From CAZLPY01 sp964561525 (lineage in GTDB: Bacteria > Patescibacteriota > UBA1384 > CAJBMM01): a stretch of 54,340 nucleotides of DNA. This document shows, in pieces, positions 39,021 through 46,271 of this stretch. Below the pieces are notes generated by a model. That model had not been told where the DNA came from, did not search any database, and saw only the letters and a program-made list of their open reading frames with translations. The stretch lies in the NCBI GenBank assembly GCA_964561525.1, contig CAZLPY010000002.1:1-54340 (forward strand), read 5' to 3'. Within the stretch, counting starts at the first letter, position 1. Each line of letters starts with the position of its first letter. Both the position numbers and the translations under genes were made by a program.

Positions 39021-39099
39021 GCCGGTTCAGCAAAGTGCCATATAGGTTTTGGTACTTTGCCGAGCCGGTAAATCATATCACCGGCTTTTGAAGCGCTTC
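39021..39099 (+). ncRNA. Attenuator-like leader RNA
   Basis: Helix A: 18-nt arms 39022-39039 and 39051-39068 (CCGGTTCAG...; ...GAGCCGG) pair with one mismatch and two wobbles around an 11-nt loop. Helix B: AGCCGGT (39063-39069) pairs with ACCGGCT (39080-39086) and is followed by TTTT (39086-39089), a terminator form. The two share 39063-39068 and exclude each other. A palindrome GAAGCGCTTC follows (39090-39099). It resembles a transcription attenuator or riboswitch with no family I recognise. Confidence 0.6.
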
Positions 39100-39142
39100 T
39101 AAAGCGCACCCGGCGGGGATGTCACGCAGAAAAGGGATGTTC

Positions 39143-39574
39143 ATGCAACCTAATGTTATTTCGGCACTCGCGCGTCTGCAACGTGCTGGATCCGAGAACA
39201 GCGCTACTACACGGAAACTGATCGAGGCGGCGTGTACCAGCGGAGAGACCATTGCGCGACTGATGGTCGAGGGTGAGATCGCACTGATCAAGACCAAAAC
39301 CCCCTCCCCACAAGGAGCGACACACCTGATGCCATCCGACCTCGACCTAACGGAAAATACCCGGGTCATTCTGTTTGCCTGGTGCGAAAGAAGAGGCATT
39401 AGAGAGAAGCTTGGGACAGGTGTTGACGTATCGCGTGCATCAGCCCTATGGCTCGCAGAGGAGGTGGCGGCTGGACTCCTTGATCGGATCACCGAAGAAG
39501 CAGAAAAGGCGAGCAGCCAAAGCAGCCAGGCTCTCGACCAGCTGCGATCTATGCAATTCCAGCTAACAAGGTGA
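39143..39574 (+). CDS. Helical protein of unknown function
   Basis: A 143-residue soluble, mostly alpha-helical protein (VISALARLQRAGSENSATTRKLIEAACTSGETIARLMVEGEI; ASALWLAEEVAAGLLDRITEEAEKASSQSSQALDQL). No signal peptide and no recognised motif. ATG codons at 39119 and 39137 are also in frame; 39143 is preferred because AAAAGGG lies 6 nt upstream. The gene is monocistronic, with a structured attenuator-like leader before it and a related GCCGGTTCAG...GAGCCGG pair behind it. The regulation suggests a metabolite- or stress-linked role, but nothing specific can be said. Confidence 0.55.
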   Translation: MQPNVISALARLQRAGSENSATTRKLIEAACTSGETIARLMVEGEIALIKTKTPSPQGATHLMPSDLDLTENTRVILFAWCERRGIREKLGTGVDVSRASALWLAEEVAAGLLDRITEEAEKASSQSSQALDQLRSMQFQLTR

Positions 39575-39595
39575 GAACAATGTTTGGAAGGCGAG

Positions 39596-39665
39596 GCCGG
39601 TTCAGGTAATAATCGGCTCGTTGTATTTCAATCACTGTATCACGAGGTCTCGCATCCGAGCCGGC
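39596..39665 (+). repeat. 3' copy of the leader arms
   Basis: GCCGGTTC (39596-39603, within GCCGGTTCAG) can pair with GAGCCGGC (39658-39665). The same two words form the ends of the leader helix at 39021-39068, so the gene at 39143 is bracketed by similar structures. Confidence 0.45.
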
Positions 39666-39689
39666 TAGACAGAATACCCAAATGCGCGA

Positions 39690-39724
39690 AGGGCGGCGGA
39701 TACAAATCCGACCGTCCTACTTTT
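39690..39724 (+). terminator. Rho-independent terminator
   Basis: AGGGCGG-CGGAT-acaa-ATCCG-a-CCGTCCT stem followed by ACTTTTAT. Twin of 38886-38920. Confidence 0.78.
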
Positions 39725-39969
39725 ATACCTAAAAATAGTCAACATCGGGCAACGCCTCACACACTATGAGCCGTTCGACCTCGTATGTCATCCTCGCGCA
39801 TGCGGGGATCCAGGAGAGAGAATGGATTCCCGTTTTTACAGAAATGACAGTGGATTGCTCGTGATGCTGGACACAGTATATGCTAGTGGTTTCACGCCGA
39901 CGCCTGCTGCCATCCTCGCTTCAAGCGAGGCTAGCCCGCAAATGGTCGGGGCTGAAAGCCACCACGCGT
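39725..39969. repeat. Gene-free region with extragenic palindromes
   Basis: Holds an inverted repeat with GTCAT ... ATGAC ends (39786-39847) containing CCTCGC-gcat-GCGGGG and GGATCC/GGATTCC words, a common extragenic palindrome type. A small hairpin CCTCGCTT-c-AAGCGAGG follows (39914-39930). No convincing gene was seen. The hairpin may end metK transcription, though it has no T-run. Confidence 0.5.
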
Positions 39970-40950
39970 TTAATCCCACGCAAACCCATGCCCGAAGTGG
40001 CCGCCTGCGGCGGTTTTTTGATAGATGGGGCGGCGCAAATCGAGCTGCTCGATGATTGATTTTGGCCTTAGGTCGTAGGTTCGATCTTTGAGCAAGTTTA
40101 TCTCTCGAGCATTATCGGATACTTTGGCCTGCACATGGGCTGTAGCCATTACCGGCTCGGCAACACCAATGGAGTAAGCAATTTTGACCAAAGCCACTTC
40201 GTTACCTTCACGTACTAAATCACAGGCGATTTTGCGTGCCATGTAGGCTCCGGAGCGGTCCACCTTTGAAGGATCTTTACCGGAAAAACATCCACCGCCC
40301 ACCGGAATCTGCGGGCCGTAGTTATCCACTGCAAGTTTCCGCCCAGTGAGCCCAGCATCCGCGGCAATGCCGCCAATAGTAAACTGACCAGTCGGATTAA
40401 TATGGATTTTTTTTGGCTGATATTTTTTGGCTAAATCCTCAAGTGGCTTAAAGCTCGCGCCCGGCTTGTGAAGAGCGGAGATGACAATAGTATCCACCGT
40501 GCCCTCATCATCTAACGTCACTTGCGATTTAGCATCCGGCCCAAACCCTTTGGGTAGATTAGCCAAGATCTCTCGTGCTAGGAACAGCTCCTGCGGAATC
40601 ATCGCTTTATTTTCGGAGGTGGCGTAGCCAATCATGATACCTTGATCGCCCGCGCCACCGGTATCTACCCCTTGTGCGATATCCGGACTTTGACTCACCA
40701 CATTAACCAGTACTCCGACTTCCTCACGGTAGCCAATTTCGCGATAAACCTGCTTTGCCACCTGATCCATATACACAAAGGCCTTGGTGGTAAGCTCTCC
40801 TGTGACCACAAACACACCATGTCCACCGACTACTTCTACACCGGCTCTGGTATTCGGGTCTTGGCGTAGGCACTCATCTAAAATTGCATCACTAATTTGG
40901 TCGCAAACCTTGTCCGGATGCCCCGGCGCAACACATTCTGCTGTCTTCAT
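39970..40950 (-). CDS. metK: S-adenosylmethionine synthetase, compact form
   Basis: A 326-residue enzyme making SAM from methionine and ATP. It shows APGHPDKVCDQISDA (ATP site, catalytic His), the GGAGDQGIMIGYATSE methionine/ATP loop, NPTGQFTIGGIAADAGLTGRKLAVD, and GGGCFSGKDPSKVDRSGAYMAR, the phosphate-binding loop. It is about 60 residues shorter than E. coli MetK, mainly through a reduced central insertion and a missing C-terminal helix (it ends GHFGHGFAWD). ATG 40950 has AGGAAAGG upstream within a hairpin. Upstream lies a SAM-I-type riboswitch and further structure. Confidence 0.95.
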   Translation of the reverse strand: MKTAECVAPGHPDKVCDQISDAILDECLRQDPNTRAGVEVVGGHGVFVVTGELTTKAFVYMDQVAKQVYREIGYREEVGVLVNVVSQSPDIAQGVDTGGAGDQGIMIGYATSENKAMIPQELFLAREILANLPKGFGPDAKSQVTLDDEGTVDTIVISALHKPGASFKPLEDLAKKYQPKKIHINPTGQFTIGGIAADAGLTGRKLAVDNYGPQIPVGGGCFSGKDPSKVDRSGAYMARKIACDLVREGNEVALVKIAYSIGVAEPVMATAHVQAKVSDNAREINLLKDRTYDLRPKSIIEQLDLRRPIYQKTAAGGHFGHGFAWD

Positions 40951-41060
40951 AGTTACGAGCCTTTCCTAAGCGAGTAACTTCGCAACCTGTGACATATGAC
41001 CGGTCAGGTCATCGCTATGCGAATAATAACGAGCAAGCATGCGAGTTATTACTATGTCAC
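40951..41060 (-). ncRNA. Second structured metK leader, Shine-Dalgarno hairpin
   Basis: GTGACATA (minus strand 41060-41053) pairs with TATGTCAC (40996-40989), enclosing TAATAAC/GTTATTA (41045-41051 with 41024-41030) and TGACC/GGTCA (40997-41011), a three-way-junction layout. Closer to the gene, GTTAC and GTAAC bracket the AGGAAAGG site, and GCGA/TCGC offers an alternative pairing. This suggests translation-level control after the riboswitch terminator (inference). Confidence 0.5.
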
Positions 41061-41112
41061 TGTTTTGCTTAATCACTCAACCATTAACTTTTAATTTCCT
41101 ATTATTCAATAC

Positions 41113-41139
41113 AAAAACTCTCTTCAGTATCAAGAGAGT
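41113..41139 (-). terminator. Rho-independent terminator after the riboswitch
   Basis: Minus strand: ACTCTCTT-gatactg-AAGAGAGT (perfect 8 bp) followed by TTTTTGT. It stands 25 nt after the riboswitch and 163 nt before metK, fitting an expression platform. It could also end the transcript of the upstream gene. Confidence 0.75.
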
Positions 41140-41163
41140 ATACTACGTTTCCTCGTCTGTGAG

Positions 41164-41248
41164 GCACATCTTCTCCATGACATTGGTGGAGAAATGGCAC
41201 CGAAAGTAATCGGTTGCCGATCTGCCAGCTGGCAGATTCTCTTGATGC
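41164..41248 (-). ncRNA. SAM-I-superfamily riboswitch (short-P2 variant)
   Basis: Minus strand reads GCATCAAGAG, then a P2 hairpin ATCTGCC-AGCT-GGCAGAT, then CGGCAACCG...CGGTGCC (P3 with the SAM-contacting GCAACC and GGTGCC words), a P4 TCTCC...GGAGA and AAGATG closing P1 with CATC. These match the SAM-I core consensus in order. P2 is only a short hairpin without visible kink-turn, as in SAM-I/IV variants. It lies upstream of metK, the expected target, and is followed by a terminator. Confidence 0.78.
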
Positions 41249-41261
41249 TTGATTTACATCT

Positions 41262-41290
41262 AGTTAACCATACTGCAACAACAAACGCAA
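41262..41290 (-). promoter_or_regulatory. Possible metK riboswitch promoter
   Basis: Minus strand: TTGCGT (41285-41290), 17-nt spacer, TTAACT (41262-41267), placing the transcript start just before the riboswitch. Confidence 0.4.
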
Positions 41291-41297
41291 CAGTCGA

Positions 41298-42818
41298 TCA
41301 ATAGGTATGTCGATAAATGCGCGATCCGGTTTTGAGCTGTTGCAGCAGGGTCAGTCCCGGAGCTTTTTCGATCGCGCTCGTAATTTCATCGTAAGTGCGA
41401 TAGTAGGGATAACTATCATCGGTGAGGGCCGGCTTTGGCCCGATATAGACGGTAGTAATGTGATACATCTGCAAATATTCACCAACGTTATATTGGCTAT
41501 TCAACACCACCACCGGGTGATGCACCAAAAAGTGGATAAACGGATCGCTGTTGTTGGCTAAAATGACACCTCCTTCCGGCGTAACTCGGTCAAGCCCTGC
41601 CAAGGACGGTTCCTCCTCATGCGGCACTCGAATTAGTGCCAAAAATGGGTCAGGCAAAGCAAATGGCCGATACGTAGCAAAAACCGATGATGCCACTAAC
41701 ATTGAGACAAGGGTGATCGGCACCAGCGGCTGCAAGCGTTTTGGCTTCAGAAAATGCCACAACCAATCAAATAAAAATCCGACACAAAGAGCAAGTGGGA
41801 TGGCAGCCTCGCGCGCAAATCGCCCTGGCAGGCCAAACGTCGGTACCAAGCTGAGCGCAATCAGCGTTAAGAGCCAGGTTACGACCAGCAATTTAAGTGA
41901 TCGAGCGGTTTTTGAAAGCATCAAAACGAGCGCACTGATCAGCCCCAGAATAACAAAAAATGGATTGTGGATCTCCAAAAATCCGGCCAGATCAAGTGGT
42001 TTACTTTCGCGTCCAAAAATACCGACTAAATTATTTTGCACCAGGGCGGTAGCGTACGGAGCGAGCAAACGTCCAAAAACCACCCCGAGAATTACTGCCA
42101 ACAACACCGCTACTGAAGCAGTAACTGCCATATAGCGTAGTGTGGCGCGCCGAGTATGTGGATGGAGCAGGTTATCAATCACGGTGAGGATGAGCCAAGG
42201 AAATGTGGCGACGATCAAATAAATAAAACTCAAGTGATGCGTCAGCGCAATCGCTATTGCCAGCACAATTGGTGGAATTGCCCGCCGCCAGGTTTTTTTG
42301 CTCACTACAAACTGATAAATGGCGGCGACCGCAAACGGCAATAAAATGCTTCCTCCGACCAAATTGGGATAATTGCCGTCCCCGAACGCACGTACTGGCG
42401 CGAGTGCAAGGACCCCCCACGAAGCTGCTGCAGCAGCGCCAACTATCGTGCTGCCAAACAGGCGCTTGCCAGCAAAATAGAGCACCGGAATTGGTATCAC
42501 CAATAGCGCCGGCCCGATCCAAATAATCGCCGTAATGGCGTTTTGATGAAATAGATAGGCCAGAGAAGCCACTATATTATGAAAACCGAGCGGATAGCCT
42601 GATTCAGTAAATAACGCAATATGGCCACTGAGAGCGTTGCTCACTTGCGCAATGTGAAAAGCGGCGTCATCACCGGGAGGCACTACGTAATGATGTACCA
42701 CGGGAGTCCAGTATGCGTAAATAATGCGCCAGATTGTAACTGCCGCCACCACGATAAGCCACGGTGACACCGCTTGCTGCGGCAATGCTCTGATCCATGA
42801 TACAACGTTCTTCCCCAT
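41298..42818 (-). CDS. GT-C type membrane glycosyltransferase-like protein
   Basis: A 506-residue polytopic protein with about 11-12 helices. The first extracytoplasmic loop has VVPPGDDAAFHIAQVSNALSGHIALF, an acidic D-D...H motif as in polyprenyl-phosphate-sugar-dependent GT-C enzymes. The C-terminal soluble domain includes LDRVTPEGGVILANNSDPFIHFLVHHPVVVLNS. It should add sugars to lipid-linked or protein acceptors outside the membrane. It is divergent from the large plus-strand locus and precedes the metK riboswitch on the minus strand. Substrate unknown. Confidence 0.75.
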   Translation of the reverse strand: MGKNVVSWIRALPQQAVSPWLIVVAAVTIWRIIYAYWTPVVHHYVVPPGDDAAFHIAQVSNALSGHIALFTESGYPLGFHNIVASLAYLFHQNAITAIIWIGPALLVIPIPVLYFAGKRLFGSTIVGAAAAASWGVLALAPVRAFGDGNYPNLVGGSILLPFAVAAIYQFVVSKKTWRRAIPPIVLAIAIALTHHLSFIYLIVATFPWLILTVIDNLLHPHTRRATLRYMAVTASVAVLLAVILGVVFGRLLAPYATALVQNNLVGIFGRESKPLDLAGFLEIHNPFFVILGLISALVLMLSKTARSLKLLVVTWLLTLIALSLVPTFGLPGRFAREAAIPLALCVGFLFDWLWHFLKPKRLQPLVPITLVSMLVASSVFATYRPFALPDPFLALIRVPHEEEPSLAGLDRVTPEGGVILANNSDPFIHFLVHHPVVVLNSQYNVGEYLQMYHITTVYIGPKPALTDDSYPYYRTYDEITSAIEKAPGLTLLQQLKTGSRIYRHTY

Positions 42819-42873
42819 ATAGTTATTGTAACAAGGCCCAGCGCTTTGCGATAGCAGCCTGCTCCCCGTTTAT

Positions 42874-42902
42874 TGAACGAAGGCGACCAACAGCGTATAG
42901 TA
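42874..42902 (+). promoter_or_regulatory. Promoter of the plus-strand polysaccharide operon
   Basis: TTGAAC (42874-42879), 17-nt spacer, TATAGT (42897-42902), 38 nt before the first gene. Confidence 0.6.
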
Positions 42903-42939
42903 ATGAGGAAAATTACCATCTCGCACGAAAATTGATTTG

Positions 42940-44064
42940 ATGAACAAACCGCTCAAACTACTGATTATTTGCCCCTACTTTTACGAACCGCATCGCTGGA
43001 TGATCAGCGCTTATAAAACCGCTCTGTATTTGTCCAAAACGGAACCAGTGGTAGTGCTGACCACCGGATCTCCGTCGTACGAGCGAATTAACGACAATTT
43101 GGTGGTGTACCGTATGTGGGATTGGTTTATGCCCGATCCGATCAATTACTCTATTGTGCCGGGTTTAGCCTGGCATCTGTTTAAGGTGATTCGCAAAGAG
43201 CGACCAACCCATTTTATGGTCAATAAATACATGTTTTTCACTTCCTTTTCGATTCTATTCTTGCGTTTGATGGGCAAAAAAGTGATTGCGGTGACCGATA
43301 CCTATCCGGGCCTTAATTGGTTCCCTCGGGCTGCCTGGCTGGGCGTGATAATCACTATTTATTCCCGTATCATTGGTATGCCGTTGCTTAAGATTTCTAC
43401 CAAGGTTGTATTACTACACGAAGGATTAATAGATATCGCCAAGCAATACCACCTGCGGTATCAAGTGGTCCACAATGGTGTCGATTTAGAACAGATCGAT
43501 GCCACCAAGCCGAACAGAGAGCTCAAAAAACCCGAGATGATTACCATCACCTATGTTGGTCGGCTCGAATCAGTTAAGGGCTACGACGACATCCTAGCAG
43601 TCGCGCAAACCATGATAAAAAAACACTCAAACGTACGATTTGTGTTAGCTGGATCAACCCACGGCAAGGAAGAACTGGTCAAATCGCTTGCGGGTGATCA
43701 ATTAATGTTCCTCGGGCACCGTAGCGACGTGATCAGTATCATGAAGGCCAGTGATATTTTTGTGCTTGCTTCGTACTCAGAAGGGTTGCCGAACGCGGTG
43801 ATGGAAGCGATGGCCTGTGGGCTACCATGTGTGTGCTCAAACGTCGGCGCGATACCTTATTTGATTAAGGATGGGCAAAGCGGATTGCTCTTTGATCCGG
43901 GCGACCAACAAGCACTGCAAAAACAACTGGAGCGCTGCATCGATGATGCTCGTTTAAGGTCGCGTCTGGGCGCATCCGCCCGCAAAACCATTGAGCAGCA
44001 TTATTCATGGAGTAACATCGCCAAACAGTATGAGCACCTCCTAGATCAAGTGGGACCTTCATGA
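42940..44064 (+). CDS. GT4 family glycosyltransferase
   Basis: A 374-residue GT-B enzyme. It starts NKPLKLLIICPYFYEPHRWMISAYKTALYL. The C-terminal donor domain has ITYVGRLESVKGYDDILAVAQ, FLGHRSDVISIMKASDIFVLASYSEGLPNAVMEAMACGLPCVCSNVGAIPYLI (EGLPNAVMEAM EX7E motif) and SGLLFDPGDQ. A TTG precedes the ATG at 42940; the ATG is preferred though its ribosome-binding site is weak. It is the first gene of a seven-gene plus-strand operon with overlapping ends (42940-50683). Sugar unknown. Confidence 0.9.
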   Translation: MNKPLKLLIICPYFYEPHRWMISAYKTALYLSKTEPVVVLTTGSPSYERINDNLVVYRMWDWFMPDPINYSIVPGLAWHLFKVIRKERPTHFMVNKYMFFTSFSILFLRLMGKKVIAVTDTYPGLNWFPRAAWLGVIITIYSRIIGMPLLKISTKVVLLHEGLIDIAKQYHLRYQVVHNGVDLEQIDATKPNRELKKPEMITITYVGRLESVKGYDDILAVAQTMIKKHSNVRFVLAGSTHGKEELVKSLAGDQLMFLGHRSDVISIMKASDIFVLASYSEGLPNAVMEAMACGLPCVCSNVGAIPYLIKDGQSGLLFDPGDQQALQKQLERCIDDARLRSRLGASARKTIEQHYSWSNIAKQYEHLLDQVGPS

Positions 44065-46253
44065 ATCAGCGTTCTTTGACCGTGTTACTAGCGCCTCTTT
44101 TCCATCCTTCTTCAACTAACCCTAGGCAGCTACTGCAGCGTCATTTGTGGATTAACGCCTCTGTTGCTTTATTATTTGGCTTTGGTTCCCTACTAGCAGC
44201 GTTGCACTTCCCTTATACCCTCTACCTGTTTGGGACACTCGCTTTTTTTACCCCCGGACTCAATCTGGCTTTAAGCGTTGAGCAACTCACCGAAAGAGCA
44301 CTTGGGCTAACTAGACTAATCATTGCCGCACTAGTTCTGTCGCTTATTCTATTCCCGACGTTTGTATACGCGTTCGCCGTCAACCAAGGACAGCTAGGTA
44401 ACGAACACACTTTGCTCATTGCGTTTGGGTTAGCGTGGATCGGCAGCATCGCTTTGCTTTGCCTTAGCTTTGCGCTCCGCCGATTTCCGCTTACATCGAT
44501 TCGAATTCCAGAGTGGTCAAAACATCGGTTGTTTTGGCTGGCCGTTTTGATATATGTCGGCTCACTTCTGGTGCATTTCATACTCTACCCTTACTTACCC
44601 GAGGCAGATGGTTATTCATACGTGGTCAAGATAGACCATTTAATGAACAGCCATCTGCTGCCTTACGTGGAGGGTCGCCCGCTGTTTTTAGTTGTTGGTT
44701 GGTCATTAGTGCAGATCACCAAAATTCCCACGTATTGGCTATTCAAGGTTGGCCTGCCGTTACTGAGCACCGTGCTACTTGGCATTTTTTATGGTCTGAC
44801 CCGCACCTTCATCACCGAAAAGCGGCTGCAGCTTGTCGGTACACTATCACTGTTATTATTTCCGGTACTGATGCAGGAAGTATTAGTCAGTCGGGCACAG
44901 TCAATCTTTATGGTTGCTTCAATCGGCATTATTTTCTTTCTGCAAAGCCTAGTGCAATCTCGGCACTGGCGGGACATCTATTGGTTTGTGCTGTTTTTAG
45001 GAACGGCAATAGTCGGCTTAAAAATCCACGAGTTGTTCGCTTTTACCACAGTTATTGTACTGTTAGGCCTGCTCAGTTACTTGCTGCCCTATCTGAAGCG
45101 ATTTCCGATCGAATCGACTCTTATCGCATCCTATGCCGCTATTTCTTCGTATCTTACACTGCAATCGAGCGGTCTTGAAACCCGGTTTACGATGATAATT
45201 AGTCCATTTTGGTCGGCCATTTTGCATCCCCACTGGCGCCTGTGGTTTATTAACGATTACGTCAACATCGATGGCACACAGGTAGGATGGCCACACGGCA
45301 CCTGGGTATTATTTTATCTCTACAATATCGGGGTTGTGCTTCCTTTCGTGATTGGTGCGCTGATAGTGCAGCGGCAGTTGTTGCAGCGGCTGCTCCGACA
45401 GCAATGGATTTTCGTGCTCAATTTGATTCTTTTTTTGGCGGTAGCAGAGCTATTCCCACGGCTCGGCTTAGCGTACCTACCTGACCGCGCCTGGATATTT
45501 GTGGCACTGTGCCTTGCATTGCTACTGCCCTCATTACTCGGATTGTTGGAGCAGCGTAGCCCATTGCTTAATAAGCTCCGCGGTAGTCTTGTTGTGGTGC
45601 TCGGACTATCAATTATACTGAACTGGGGCATTACTTACGCCAAACAGGGTAGAGTGACGCGGAGTGAGTATCGGGCGGCTCAGTTTTTGGATCAAACCAC
45701 ACCGTCAAATGCTATAGTGATCACCCAGGATGGGAATAATCCATTAGTGACCTTTTTTGCTCATCGCATTGCCGTCTCACCTCGACCTCAATTTTTCACT
45801 GGCAACAACACCTCCGCTGCCGATTATCTCTATGCTCCCATTTCCACTACCGTTCAACCGTTCTCGCATGAGCAGTTAGTTCAAGACAAATCAGATCAAC
45901 AGGCGTCATTGCATCGACTACTTGATCAGCTCATTAATCAGTCCGACAAATCAAAACGCGACCTCCTGTTTGAGCAAATTACCACAACCCGAAATCAACT
46001 TGAATCTACTCTTTTGGCCTTAAACACCCCCGTGACTGAGCGCCCTGCGTCAGATAGCTCTTTGCACTACTACGTGCTGTATTCGTTTGAAAAATTTAAT
46101 TCACTGTATGGTCACCGGGAGTGGTGGAAAAATAGCAACGCTTTTAACCCTAATTTGCAAAAGTTCGATTCCGATGCTCATTATCACAAAATCTATGATT
46201 CAGACGGTGTGATTATCTGGCAATATCAGGGAGACCTTGTTTCACCGTCATGA
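44061..46253 (+). CDS. Large polytopic membrane protein, GT-C-like
   Basis: A 730-residue protein with about 13 membrane helices and a C-terminal extracytoplasmic domain of about 190 residues. The loop YPYLPEADGYSYVVKIDHLM carries acidic residues at the place where GT-C glycosyltransferases have their catalytic Asp. The tail (ITQDGNNPLVTFFAHRIAVSPRPQFFTGNN) looks like the soluble domain of that class. Its ATG overlaps the stop of the GT4 gene (ATGA). Likely role: sugar transfer or polymerisation outside the membrane. The assignment is by fold and context, not by a firm motif. Confidence 0.68.
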   Translation: MNQRSLTVLLAPLFHPSSTNPRQLLQRHLWINASVALLFGFGSLLAALHFPYTLYLFGTLAFFTPGLNLALSVEQLTERALGLTRLIIAALVLSLILFPTFVYAFAVNQGQLGNEHTLLIAFGLAWIGSIALLCLSFALRRFPLTSIRIPEWSKHRLFWLAVLIYVGSLLVHFILYPYLPEADGYSYVVKIDHLMNSHLLPYVEGRPLFLVVGWSLVQITKIPTYWLFKVGLPLLSTVLLGIFYGLTRTFITEKRLQLVGTLSLLLFPVLMQEVLVSRAQSIFMVASIGIIFFLQSLVQSRHWRDIYWFVLFLGTAIVGLKIHELFAFTTVIVLLGLLSYLLPYLKRFPIESTLIASYAAISSYLTLQSSGLETRFTMIISPFWSAILHPHWRLWFINDYVNIDGTQVGWPHGTWVLFYLYNIGVVLPFVIGALIVQRQLLQRLLRQQWIFVLNLILFLAVAELFPRLGLAYLPDRAWIFVALCLALLLPSLLGLLEQRSPLLNKLRGSLVVVLGLSIILNWGITYAKQGRVTRSEYRAAQFLDQTTPSNAIVITQDGNNPLVTFFAHRIAVSPRPQFFTGNNTSAADYLYAPISTTVQPFSHEQLVQDKSDQQASLHRLLDQLINQSDKSKRDLLFEQITTTRNQLESTLLALNTPVTERPASDSSLHYYVLYSFEKFNSLYGHREWWKNSNAFNPNLQKFDSDAHYHKIYDSDGVIIWQYQGDLVSPS

Positions 46254-46271
46254 ACGGCAAAGGAGATTTTC

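Noticed and set aside
39725..39969. Short frame covering 39822-40055 as a gene
   Set aside because: It crosses an extragenic palindrome and runs into metK on the other strand; no start signal or protein-like composition was seen.
40951..41060. SMK-box (SAM-III) riboswitch before metK
   Set aside because: The Shine-Dalgarno hairpin has GTTAC/GTAAC ends, but the conserved SMK core words were not found, so only a generic structured leader is reported.
41219..41238. Perfect palindrome ATCTGCCAGCTGGCAGAT as an independent operator
   Set aside because: It is better explained as the P2 hairpin of the SAM-type riboswitch, given its fixed position between ATCAAGAG and CGGCAACC.
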